Shown here piece after piece: positions 1 through 7,543 of a stretch of 64,000 nucleotides of DNA (position 1 is the first letter of the stretch; every line of letters starts with the position of its first letter). The stretch is from Actinomycetospora callitridis (GTDB lineage Bacteria > Actinomycetota > Actinomycetes > Mycobacteriales > Pseudonocardiaceae). Location: NCBI RefSeq assembly GCF_028737265.1, contig NZ_JAQZAK010000004.1:186001-250000 (forward strand), given 5' to 3'. The notes under the pieces are model-generated. The model was not told where the DNA came from, did no database searches, and saw only the letters and a list, made by a program, of their open reading frames with translations. The position numbers and the translations under genes were made by a program.

Positions 1-988
1 TTGACACAACCCCTTTCCACACTGAATGGGACGAAAGCCCGTGCTCGTCTGCACCGGGTCGCCCCGGAACTCGATGCACGTCAGGACAGCCCGGTCGACG
101 AGAGCGATACGTCGCCCTCGTGGAAGACCGGGCACTGGAGTGCCGGATCACGCCACCGGGTCCTCGAGCCCGCGGTGGCGACGAGCGAGGTCGCGTCGCG
201 ACCTCCTCACCTCGGTGCCCGGTCCCGGCCCCGGACAGGCGCCCCTGCCTGCCCGTGGCCCCGGGCTGTGCTGCGGCGAGCACGCTGTGCGAACCGGTCG
301 TGGACCGGCGCTCAGGCACTCACCGCGGGGGACGTGGGGTCCCCCCCGAGGCGTCCGGTGCCCGTGGATGACGAACGAACATCGAGGTCATGGGCCAGAC
401 GCTAGGCACGCCGGCGGGGCAGTCGGCTCCCCTACGCGGGGGAGTCGGAGGGTGACAATGCGCGATGACGCCCCTCGGGAGGGCGGTCTCGGTCGTGATG
501 CCCGTCGGATCCGGACCGTCACGGGACGTCCCGATCCACGTCGCTGTGCGTTCGTGGACGCGCGAGCGCCGCGACGGTCCGGACGCCTTCCTGCGCCCTC
601 TGCTCTCTCCCACAGACCGACGCTGAGCAGCGAGGACCGTCGGCTCGACCGGCCCGCGGCCGGCCGGGCCGTGGCGACCGGTTGCGACGAGATGCTTGCG
701 CTCCGTCGTCGGCGACGGCTACAACTGTCATCCGTCGGGCGCCTCGAGCTGCCCGACGCCCGGCCGGTCCCATCGCCCCCGTGGGGGACCGTGCCTCGCC
801 GGAGGGCCGTCCGTAGACGGCGCCCCTCCGTGCACCTCCAGCCGCGATTCCTCCAGCTGCAGGTCGATCCCGCACGTGACGGTGACGGCCGCGCAGCCGA
901 CCCGGCCGTGCGCCGGGTCGGCGCCCACAGCTGGACCATTCTTCGCCGCCGCACAGGGGCGGTGTTCCACGGAGAGGTAGGGGAACTC
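1..988. other. No confident gene; leader region of the aldolase
   Basis: I see no convincing protein gene in this stretch. One frame is open in phase with the aldolase from position 26, but its translation before 989 is the Arg/Pro/Gly-rich text expected of random high-GC DNA. The opposite-strand frames look the same. A purine-rich GGAGAGG at 971-977 precedes the aldolase start. The promoter of the sugar-phosphate genes probably lies here, but I cannot place it. Confidence 0.5.
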
Positions 989-1966
989 ATGTCATCTCTG
1001 ACCGAGATCGCTCGGACGCTGGTGTCGAACAAGCGAGGCATCCTGGCGGCCGACGAGAGCATCGGGACGATGTCGAAGCGCCTCGAGAGCGTCGGGGTCG
1101 AGCCGACGGAGGAGAACCGGCGCCTCTACCGAGAGCTGCTCCTCACGACTCCGGAGCTCTCCGAGTCCATCAGCGGTGCCATCCTCGCGGACGAGACGTT
1201 CCGCCAGGTGCTCTCGGACGGGAACACCTTCCCCGCCGCACTCGCCGGGATCGGGGTGCTCGCCGGGATCAAGGTCGACACCGGGGCCAAGCCGCTGGCC
1301 GGCGCTCCGGGCGAGACGGTGACCGAGGGGCTCGACGGACTCCGCGAGCGGCTCGACGAGTACGTGGCCATGGGAGCCAGCTTCACCAAGTGGCGCGCCG
1401 TGTACTCGATCGGCGACGGCCTCCCCACGGACCGGTTGAAGCGGGCCAACGCCCACGCACTCGCCCGCTACGCCGGGCTGTGCCAGGAGGCGGGGCTCGT
1501 GCCGATCGTCGAGCCCGAGGTGGTCATGGACGGCGACCACTCGCTGGAGCAGTGCCGACAGGTCACACGGGCGGTGCTGCAGTCGGTGTTCGAGGAGCTG
1601 AGCCTCATGGAGGTCCAGCTCGACGGCATCGTCCTCAAGCCGAACATGGTCGTGGCGGGCGACGGGTGCCCGGACAAGCCCTCGGCGTCCGAGGTCGCCC
1701 GCGCGACCGTGGAGACCCTGAGCGAGACCGTACCGCCGGCGGTGCCGGGGATCGCCTTCCTCTCGGGGGGGCAGGACCCGCAGGAGGCCACCGACAACCT
1801 GGCCGCGATGAAGGAGCTCGCTCCCCTTCCCTGGGAGCTGACGTACTCGTTCGGTCGGGCGCTGGTCGGGCCCGCCCTCGAGACCTGGCGAGGCAGCGGC
1901 GACCAGTGGGGCGCCGCGCAGGACGCCCTCTCCGAGCGGGCGGTCGCGAATGCCGCCGTCCGCTGA
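989..1966 (+). CDS. fda: Class I fructose-bisphosphate aldolase
   Basis: This 325-aa enzyme reversibly condenses dihydroxyacetone phosphate with glyceraldehyde 3-phosphate in the cytoplasm (glycolysis, gluconeogenesis, carbon fixation cycles). It is the Schiff-base, metal-independent type. The N-terminal ILAADES block carries Asp22, GASFTKWR carries Lys134, and the Schiff-base lysine is Lys217 in GIVLKPNMV. The LSGGQ phosphate-binding block follows. The frame is open further upstream, but ATG 989 begins the conserved MSSLTEIA text and has GGAGAGG upstream. Its last 17 bases overlap the following GlpX-like gene, so the two are probably co-transcribed and translationally coupled. Family assignment is firm; the pathway role is inferred from its neighbours. 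Confidence 0.93.
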   Translation: MSSLTEIARTLVSNKRGILAADESIGTMSKRLESVGVEPTEENRRLYRELLLTTPELSESISGAILADETFRQVLSDGNTFPAALAGIGVLAGIKVDTGAKPLAGAPGETVTEGLDGLRERLDEYVAMGASFTKWRAVYSIGDGLPTDRLKRANAHALARYAGLCQEAGLVPIVEPEVVMDGDHSLEQCRQVTRAVLQSVFEELSLMEVQLDGIVLKPNMVVAGDGCPDKPSASEVARATVETLSETVPPAVPGIAFLSGGQDPQEATDNLAAMKELAPLPWELTYSFGRALVGPALETWRGSGDQWGAAQDALSERAVANAAVR

Positions 1967-2960
1967 CTCCCTCCGCTCCTCGGCCCCTCGGGCCGTCGAG
2001 CGTGGGACGCCCGACCTCGTCCTCGAGCTCGCCCGGGTCACCGAGTTCGCGGCACTCGCCGCGGGCCGGTGGGTCGGGCTGGGCGACGAGAGCAGCGGCA
2101 TCGCGGCGGCCGCCGCCGCCGCGCGCACCCTCACGGGATCGATCCCCCTCCGGGGCACGGTCGCCAGCGACGGGGGCGAGGTCGGCGCCTTCCGGGTCGG
2201 CGATCACGTCGGTGACGGCACCGGCCCGGCGCGCGACGTCGCGCTCGCCCCCCTCGACGGCGCCGTCCTGGCCGCCAAGGGCATGCCCGACGCTCTCGCG
2301 GTGATCGCCGCGACCGAGTACGGCGGGATGTTCAGGGCAGCACCGATCACCGATCTGGAGATCCTCGTCGTCGGGCCGGCCGCGTGCGACGTCGTCGACA
2401 TCGACCGCCCGGTGGCCGAGAACGCCCGGGCGGTGGCCGCGGCCGGGCAGCGGCCGGTCTCCGAGCTCACCGTGAGCGTCCTCGGGCGCGGCCGGCACCA
2501 GGAGATCGAGCGCGAGGTCCGGGAGACCGGGGCGCGGGTGCGTCTCCTCCTCGGCAGTGAGATCGCCGGGGCACTCGCGGCCTCACACCCCGACAGCGAC
2601 AGCGACATGCTCGTCGGCGTCGGCGGCGCACACGAAGGCGTCCTCGCGGCCGCCGCGCTGGCCTGCGTGGGCGGCTCGATCCAGGCCCGACTGTGGCCAC
2701 GCGACGCCGACGAGCGTCGACGGGCGCTCGACGCCGGGCACGACGTCGATGCGGTCCTGCACACCGGGGACCTCGTCGGTGGGGAGGACATCCTCTTCAG
2801 CGCCACCGGGGTCACCGGCAGCGACGACGTCCCCGGCCTGCAGTACCGCGCCGACCGTGCCACGACGCACTCCGTGGCGATGCGTTCGAGCACCGGCACG
2901 GTCCTGGTCGTCGAGGGTCATCACCAGATCGACCGGCTCCACGACGTCCTCGGCGCCTGA
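1950..2960 (+). CDS. GlpX-like class II fructose-1,6-bisphosphatase, altered metal-site motifs
   Basis: This 336-aa protein aligns along its length with class II fructose-1,6-bisphosphatases (GlpX), which need divalent metal to release phosphate from fructose 1,6-bisphosphate. Recognisable blocks are AAGRWVGLGD (Asp46), AAKGMPDALAVIA and GAHEGVLAAAAL (Glu229). The family's GEGE signature is replaced by SDGGEVGA, and the DPIDGT signature reads APLDGA (100-105), so a metal-ligand Asp and the Thr are missing. It may be catalytically impaired, use a different substrate, or act as a regulatory paralogue. It overlaps the aldolase gene by 17 bases. Fold membership is secure; phosphatase activity is doubtful from the sequence alone. 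Confidence 0.8.
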   Translation: MPPSADSLRSSAPRAVERGTPDLVLELARVTEFAALAAGRWVGLGDESSGIAAAAAAARTLTGSIPLRGTVASDGGEVGAFRVGDHVGDGTGPARDVALAPLDGAVLAAKGMPDALAVIAATEYGGMFRAAPITDLEILVVGPAACDVVDIDRPVAENARAVAAAGQRPVSELTVSVLGRGRHQEIEREVRETGARVRLLLGSEIAGALAASHPDSDSDMLVGVGGAHEGVLAAAALACVGGSIQARLWPRDADERRRALDAGHDVDAVLHTGDLVGGEDILFSATGVTGSDDVPGLQYRADRATTHSVAMRSSTGTVLVVEGHHQIDRLHDVLGA

Positions 2961-3005
2961 CCCGGCATGCGCCCCCCTCGATCCACCGTGACCACCGCAC
3001 CGGCA

Positions 3006-3479
3006 TCAGCGCTCGGGCAGCGGCGGCGGCTGTCCACTCTCCTCGTACCGATCGAGCATCGCGATGCGGTCGAGGTGACGTGGGTCCTCCGAGAAGGGGG
3101 TGTCGACGAAGGAGGTGATGATCTCGGCGGCCTCGTCGAGGGTGTGCATGCGAGCGCCGATCGCCACGATCCGGGCGTCGTTGTGCTCCCGCGCCAAGGA
3201 CGCGGTCTCGGTGCTCCACGCGAGGGCGGCACGAACTCCGCGGACCTTGTTCGCAGCCATCTGCTCCCCGTTCCCGGAGCCACCGACGACCACACCGAGA
3301 CTGCCCTCGTCGGCCATCACCCGGATACCGGCCTCGATGCAGTACGGCGGGTAGGCGTCGTCGGGGTCGAATTCGGCGGGACCGAGATCCCGTACTTCGT
3401 GTCCCAGTTCGTCGAGGCGCCGGAGCAGATGGTTCTTCATCTCGAACCCGGCATGGTCGGAAGCGAGGTAGACGCGCAT
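3006..3479 (-). CDS. rpiB: Ribose-5-phosphate isomerase B
   Basis: This 157-aa cytoplasmic enzyme interconverts ribose 5-phosphate and ribulose 5-phosphate in the pentose phosphate pathway. The N-terminal ASDHAGFEMK motif and the GGSGNGEQMAANKV loop are diagnostic. The Glu in GNGEQ is the actinobacterial (M. tuberculosis-type) catalytic residue, where E. coli RpiB uses Cys. I chose ATG 3479 because it begins MRVYLASDH; the frame continues 12 codons upstream without conservation. It converges with the GlpX-like gene and is divergent from rpe, so it is a separate transcript despite the shared pathway. Confidence 0.94.
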   Translation of the reverse strand: MRVYLASDHAGFEMKNHLLRRLDELGHEVRDLGPAEFDPDDAYPPYCIEAGIRVMADEGSLGVVVGGSGNGEQMAANKVRGVRAALAWSTETASLAREHNDARIVAIGARMHTLDEAAEIITSFVDTPFSEDPRHLDRIAMLDRYEESGQPPPLPER

Positions 3480-3881
3480 GCCGCAAGTCTGACAGTCGTT
3501 CCACCGAAACAACACCTACTCGATCGCAGCAATCGAGAACGTTCATCGAATCTCGCCGGAACGCTATGCCGCTCCACTGCCGGATGATAAGATGATGATC
3601 ACTCCAATGAGACCACTCTCTCTCGGTCGGCCGATCGGTTGCGCTGAACTCACCCAGCCTGAGGACCACCACCGCCGGCGACGTCGTGGAAGTGTGCATC
3701 GAATTCGCGACGAAGGCCGGACAGGGCGATTCGTTCGTCGTCGGGCGCCGGATCGCAAGCGCACGCGGAAAGGATTCGACGACCCATGGCGACCTGGACG
3801 CTCCACCAGCGACGGGCGATCGACGAGGGCCTGGGCGGTTCGTCCAGGACGGGCACGACGAGTCGTAGACGGAGGGCATCG
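3480..3881. promoter_or_regulatory. Divergent intergenic region between rpiB and rpe
   Basis: These 400 bases separate two divergent genes and should hold both promoters. The part around 3490-3620 is visibly poorer in GC than the surrounding coding sequence (for example GATAAGATGATGATC near 3586-3600), as expected of promoter DNA. I do not see a clean -35/-10 pair or a convincing operator. A GGAGG at 3871-3875 is the rpe ribosome binding site. Confidence 0.4.
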
Positions 3882-4562
3882 ATGACCGGACCAGCCATCG
3901 TCGCATCAGTTCTGGGCGCCGATTACTCCCGTCTCGCCGGGGAGGTCCTCGATCTCCAGGCCGCCGGCGTCGACCGCATCCAGTGGGACGTGATGGACGG
4001 CCGCTTCGTCCCGAACCTGACGTTCGGGGCCGCGGTCGTCGGCGCGTGCCGACCCTACGTCGACCTGCCCTTCGAAGCGCACCTCATGGTCGAGGATCCC
4101 GACGCCGGGCTGGCGGAGTTCGTCTCCGCCGGGTGCGGCACGGTCATCGTCCACGTCGAGGCCTGCAAGCACCTGCACCGCACGCTCTCGAGCATCCGGG
4201 ACCTCGGGGCCCGCGCGGGGGTGGCCGTGAACCCGTCGACGTCGCTCGACTTCGTCCCGCACGTCCTCGACCAGCTCGATCACATCCTGATCATGACGGT
4301 CAATCCCGGATTCGGCGGTCAGGAGTACATCAGCGCGATGGAGGACAAGGTCTCCGAGGCGCGCGAGATCGCCGACCGCAGCGAGCGGCCGATCCAGATC
4401 GAGGTGGACGGGGGAATCTCCGCGAAGACGGCAGCAGGGCCCTTGCGAGCCGGCGCGGAGTTGCTCGTCGTCGGTTCCGCGCTGCTCAACCACCCGTCGG
4501 GAAAACAGGCGGCGACCGAAGAGATCCGTCAGGTACTGGCGCAGGCGACGTCCCTGACATAG
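3882..4562 (+). CDS. rpe: Ribulose-phosphate 3-epimerase
   Basis: This 226-aa TIM-barrel enzyme interconverts ribulose 5-phosphate and xylulose 5-phosphate. Visible motifs in order are IQWDVMDGRFVPN (catalytic Asp), EAHLMVEDP (metal-binding His), MTVNPGFGGQ and EVDGGIS (second catalytic Asp). The frame is open from 3786, but GGAGG at 3871-3875 places translation at ATG 3882, six bases downstream, which gives the standard family length. It heads a run of same-strand genes (94-aa protein, PqqA-like peptide, R2-like protein). With aldolase, GlpX and RpiB nearby it suggests a pentose-phosphate or C1-assimilation set; that role is inferred. Confidence 0.95.
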   Translation: MTGPAIVASVLGADYSRLAGEVLDLQAAGVDRIQWDVMDGRFVPNLTFGAAVVGACRPYVDLPFEAHLMVEDPDAGLAEFVSAGCGTVIVHVEACKHLHRTLSSIRDLGARAGVAVNPSTSLDFVPHVLDQLDHILIMTVNPGFGGQEYISAMEDKVSEAREIADRSERPIQIEVDGGISAKTAAGPLRAGAELLVVGSALLNHPSGKQAATEEIRQVLAQATSLT

Positions 4563-4627
4563 CTGTGGAGAAGGAAGCCCCGGCGAGAGCACACCGGCGC
4601 GCCGGAATGACGTAGAGGAGTTTCTCC

Positions 4628-4912
4628 ATGATGACCGACCAGTCCTCGGTGAGGGAAAGTCAGGACAACCTGCTGAAGCAGGCCGCCAGAATTCTCCGGA
4701 CGCGGTACGAGCTCGGTAAGGGCTATGTCGACGTGTCGTCGGCCGAGGCCGCGGACCTGGTGGTCACCCTCGAGGCGACGGCGTCCACGAACGGTTCCGA
4801 CGGGGTCGACCGCGAGGAAGCGATCGCCCTGGCGCACCGCCTGGTGGACGACGATCAGCCCGAGATGTCGCCGATGTGGCCCCGCGCATCCGCGGAGAGG
4901 CACCCCGGCTAG
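4628..4912 (+). CDS. Hypothetical 94-aa protein between rpe and the PqqA-like gene
   Basis: I do not recognise this protein. It starts at ATG 4628 behind GTAGAGGAG (ATG 4631 is equally possible). The N-terminal half predicts helical (ESQDNLLKQAARILRTRY), followed by a middle rich in Asp, Glu and Ala, a second short helix (EEAIALAHRLVDDD) and a disordered tail. There is no signal peptide, membrane segment or cysteine. It lies 65 bases after rpe and 67 bases before the PqqA-like gene on the same strand, so it may belong to that peptide system. I looked for a PqqD-like recognition domain and did not find its pattern. Confidence 0.6.
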   Translation: MMTDQSSVRESQDNLLKQAARILRTRYELGKGYVDVSSAEAADLVVTLEATASTNGSDGVDREEAIALAHRLVDDDQPEMSPMWPRASAERHPG

Positions 4913-4979
4913 CGGCCACGGGCGGCGCGACGCGAGTCGCGTCCGTGACCCACGTCGATTCCTGGGGAGGTGAATCCAC

Positions 4980-5069
4980 GTGGAGATGCGCGCTTGGGAA
5001 TCCCCCGAGTTCGAGGAGATCGGGGTCGCCCCCGAGGTGACGATGTACGTCGCCCAGCTGGACGACTGA
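4980..5069 (+). CDS. pqqA: PqqA-like precursor peptide (29 aa)
   Basis: This short gene encodes a peptide with the PqqA layout: a Trp-x-x-Pro-x-Phe N-terminal part (AWESPEFEEIG) and the E-V-T-x-Y core (EVTMYVAQ), with Glu19 and Tyr23. In known PqqA the Glu and Tyr are cross-linked by the radical SAM enzyme PqqE and become pyrroloquinoline quinone. GTG 4980 is favoured as start because GGAGG at 4966-4970 lies nine bases upstream; ATG 4986 would be too far. No PqqB, C, D or E is visible in this window. The next full gene encodes an R2-like di-iron protein. It may supply a remote PQQ cluster or a different modified peptide. Identification rests on motif and length. Confidence 0.82.
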   Translation: MEMRAWESPEFEEIGVAPEVTMYVAQLDD

Positions 5070-5082
5070 ATGACGTCGGGGA

Positions 5083-5109
5083 GCCGGACCCGTGCTACAC
5101 GGGTCCGGC
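5083..5109 (+). terminator. Perfect 12-bp hairpin after the PqqA-like gene
   Basis: The arms GCCGGACCCGTG and CACGGGTCCGGC pair perfectly around a CTA loop, 14 bases after the stop codon. A weakly T-rich stretch (CCCTTCCTTG) follows. This could be a partial terminator or a 3' stabiliser that lets the peptide be made in excess over the downstream enzyme, as seen for other precursor peptides. The function is inferred. Confidence 0.65.
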
Positions 5110-5150
5110 GCCCTTCCTTGTGTGTCAGCGATGTTCGGGGAGTGGTGTCG

Positions 5151-5195
5151 ATGGGCGAGCAGACGCTCGCCGAGCCCGGCGAGGTGCTCGGCTGA
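5151..5195 (+). CDS. Possible 14-aa leader ORF coupled to the R2-like gene
   Basis: A 14-codon frame (MGEQTLAEPGEVLG) starts at ATG 5151 with a strong GGGGAG eight bases upstream (5137-5142). It ends in TGA whose last base is the first base of the next gene's ATG (ATGA arrangement at 5192-5197). The R2-like gene has a weaker ribosome site of its own, so this tiny frame could couple or tune its translation. It has no PqqA features. It could also be chance, as nothing else supports expression. Confidence 0.3.
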   Translation: MGEQTLAEPGEVLG

Positions 5196-5959
5196 TGATC
5201 ACTGGATACGGTCACTTCGCCCAGCTCGCAGAATCACTGCAGTGGGACGAGACCACCATCGACCTCTCCACCGACATCGAGTCCTGGACGAAGCTCGAGG
5301 ACAGCGAGTACGACCAGATCCTCGGACTGATCGCCGGCTTCTGCATCGGCGAGACGTCGGTCGCCACCCATCTCACGTCGTTCCGTGGCGCGGCGAGCAC
5401 CGACGACATGATGGCCGAGGTCTTCGCGGCCCAGGCCCGCGACGAGGCCCGGCACGCCCGCTTCTTCGACCGCGTGGTCAGCGAGGTCGTCGGCGTCCCG
5501 GGGAAGAACCTCAACGAGCGGCTCGAGGTCCTGCGCGAGCGGGTGAGCCCGGACCTCCTCGAGCTGTTCGAGGAGCGCCTGCCGGCCATCGCCCGCGGCC
5601 TCGCCGACTCCGACGAGGAGCTCACCACCGCGGTCGGGCTCTACCACATGATCCTCGAGGGCGTGGTCCTCACCGCCGGGCAGCACGCGCTGCTCGACGC
5701 CCTCGAGAAGCTGTCGGTCCCGATGCCCGGGATGCGCAAGGGCATGGAACTGGTGCTGCGCGACGAGCGCTGGCACATCGGCTTCGGCTCCCGGGTCATC
5801 CAGAGCGCCGACCTCGTCGACAACGACCTCGAGAAAATCCTCAACGAGGGCTCGAAGGCCGCGTGGGCCTGGGGAGACCTCATCTCCTCCAAGGACATCG
5901 AGAAGGTCGACCAGCTCCACAAACGCCGTCTCAAGTCCGTCGGGATCAAGTTCTGGTGA
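5195..5959 (+). CDS. R2-like ferritin-fold di-iron protein
   Basis: This 254-aa protein has the six carboxylate/histidine ligands of ribonucleotide reductase small subunits: Glu53 (IGET), Glu84 and His87 (DEARH), Glu155 (LEGVV), and Glu191 and His194 (RDERWH). The residue four after His87, where class Ia R2 has its radical Tyr, is Phe91. At 254 aa it is shorter than ordinary R2 (about 320-375), and no large subunit is nearby. It is therefore probably an oxidase or oxygenase rather than a ribonucleotide reductase. ATG 5195 overlaps the preceding mini-ORF, and the PqqA-like gene lies 125 bases upstream. The substrate is unknown; modification of the peptide is a hypothesis. Confidence 0.75.
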   Translation: MITGYGHFAQLAESLQWDETTIDLSTDIESWTKLEDSEYDQILGLIAGFCIGETSVATHLTSFRGAASTDDMMAEVFAAQARDEARHARFFDRVVSEVVGVPGKNLNERLEVLRERVSPDLLELFEERLPAIARGLADSDEELTTAVGLYHMILEGVVLTAGQHALLDALEKLSVPMPGMRKGMELVLRDERWHIGFGSRVIQSADLVDNDLEKILNEGSKAAWAWGDLISSKDIEKVDQLHKRRLKSVGIKFW

Positions 5960-6011
5960 CCGGCGACGTCGAGATGCCACCTCGCGAGTCCCCCGCTGAT
6001 GGAGCGAACCC

Positions 6012-7115
6012 GTGATCCCGATCATCGAATTCGTGCTGGGCATCGCCGTGCTGGTGTACAGCGCCGAGAAGCTCATCGGCCATCTGGTCGGCATCGCGAG
6101 CCGATGGGCGATCTCGCTGTTCCTCGTCGCGGTGGTCTTCACCGGCATCGAGTTCGACGATCTCGCCTTCGGGATCGTGCTGAACCTCGAGGACCTCAGC
6201 AACGTCGCCCTCGGGACGGTCATCGGCACGACAGTCGCCATGACCGGCGTCGTGCTCGCCATCGCGGCGATCGTCGCACCGACACCGGTCGACGTGCCCA
6301 CCAGCTACCTCGTCCTCTTCGTCGCCGCACCGGTCGTGATGTACGCCCTCGCTCTGGTCGGGGCCCTGACACTCCTCACCGGGATCGTGCTCATCGTCGC
6401 GTTCGTCGCGTTCGTCGGCTGGGTGGCGTACCGGGAGCACTCCGCCCGACGTCCGGTGTGGCGCAACGCCGAGCTCTACGAGCAGATCGACAACGTCGAG
6501 GTCGGCGTCGGTGGCAGGGGTGGCACCGCCCCGATCGTGGCGACGACGGCAGGGACCGCGAGCGGGCCCGCCGACGGGCGCGGCGGCTTCGACCTGCCTG
6601 CGGATCTGAAGATCGATCAGGGCTTCCTCAAGGCCCGGCAGCACTCGCCCGGCGCCACCCTCGCGTTCGCCGTCCTCGCCCTGATCGGTCTCGTGGCCGG
6701 TGCCCTCATCGCCGGTCGGGGCACCGAGGGCATCCTCGACGAGTTCGCTCTCGACGGCACGGTCTTCGGCGTCACGATCGCGACGCTGGCGCTCTCCCTC
6801 GAGGACATCTTCCTCACCGCCGAACCGCAGCGGCGGGGCGCGCCGGAGATCGCCGTCGCGAACGTGATCGGCAGCGTGGTGTTCTCGGTGACCGGCAAGC
6901 TCGGGATCATCCTGCTCGTCGGTGGGGCGATCACCGTCGACCACTCCGTCCTGGTCTGGCACCTACCGGCGCTGATCGTGATCACGCTGATCGCGGCGCT
7001 CTTCCTCTCGACCGGTCGACTGCTCCGCTGGCACGGGATCGTCCTGCTCGGTCTGTACGTCATCTACTTCGTCACCAGCCTGGTGTCCTTCGGCGGAGTC
7101 CCCCTCGACGACTGA
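6012..7115 (+). CDS. CaCA-superfamily sodium/calcium antiporter-like protein
   Basis: This 367-aa inner-membrane protein has about ten hydrophobic segments in two homologous halves separated by a long hydrophilic loop (roughly residues 142-215). Each half carries the acidic repeat typical of cation/Ca2+ exchangers: FTGIEFDDLAFG followed by GTVIGTTVAMTG, and LALSLEDIF followed by NVIGSVVFSVTG. Such proteins exchange a divalent cation for Na+ or H+. The start is GTG 6012. It follows the R2-like gene by 52 bases on the same strand and may be in its operon. The transported ion cannot be read from the sequence. Confidence 0.78.
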   Translation: MIPIIEFVLGIAVLVYSAEKLIGHLVGIASRWAISLFLVAVVFTGIEFDDLAFGIVLNLEDLSNVALGTVIGTTVAMTGVVLAIAAIVAPTPVDVPTSYLVLFVAAPVVMYALALVGALTLLTGIVLIVAFVAFVGWVAYREHSARRPVWRNAELYEQIDNVEVGVGGRGGTAPIVATTAGTASGPADGRGGFDLPADLKIDQGFLKARQHSPGATLAFAVLALIGLVAGALIAGRGTEGILDEFALDGTVFGVTIATLALSLEDIFLTAEPQRRGAPEIAVANVIGSVVFSVTGKLGIILLVGGAITVDHSVLVWHLPALIVITLIAALFLSTGRLLRWHGIVLLGLYVIYFVTSLVSFGGVPLDD

Positions 7116-7154
7116 TCCCGGCCGGCGACACCGCCCCTGAGAGGAGCCACTCCC

Positions 7155-7331
7155 GTGACGACGAAGGACCGGATCGGAGCCGGGCTGGCGGCCGTTGCCG
7201 CGATCATCGGGCTCGTGCTGGTGTCCGGGTACCGCGACGCCTCCGCCGCCTCCGACGACGACGGCGCGGGCCCCGCCGACCCCGCACCGACCAGCCAGGT
7301 CGGCCCGGGACCGGCGCCCGACGGCGACTGA
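7155..7331 (+). CDS. Small membrane-anchored protein (58 aa)
   Basis: A GTG start at 7155 follows GAGGAG (7141-7146). Residues 7-25 form one hydrophobic segment (IGAGLAAVAAIIGLVLVSG), followed by a short acidic stretch (SDDDG) and a Pro/Gly-rich tail. No catalytic motif is present and I do not recognise a family. It lies 39 bases after the antiporter gene and may be co-transcribed with it. It could act as a small accessory subunit or simply be a tail-exposed membrane peptide. Confidence 0.55.
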   Translation: MTTKDRIGAGLAAVAAIIGLVLVSGYRDASAASDDDGAGPADPAPTSQVGPGPAPDGD

Positions 7332-7543
7332 GGATCCGCGACCCGGGTCAGGACAGCCGGGCGCTGCGGGCGTCGTCGAGCCGGATCAGCAGCTCGACGG
7401 GCAGGTGGGCGAGGTCGAGGGCCCGGCACAGCCGGGGCACGGCCTCGGTGTCGATGCGCCGGCGGAGGTCGGTGACGTCGGCGGCGTCCTCGGTGCCGAC
7501 GTGACCTGCGAAGACGTCGTTCTCTGATCGAGATGTCGCAGGT

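Noticed and set aside
1..30. TTGACA at the first base as a promoter -35 box
   Set aside because: No -10-like sequence appears at the right distance, and the upstream context is cut off.
26..988. Upstream extension of the aldolase frame by 321 codons
   Set aside because: The text before 989 is not conserved-looking, and the aldolase N-terminus with a ribosome site begins at 989.
5195..5959. Calling the R2-like gene a ribonucleotide reductase small subunit
   Set aside because: It is too short, lacks the radical Tyr position and has no large subunit nearby.
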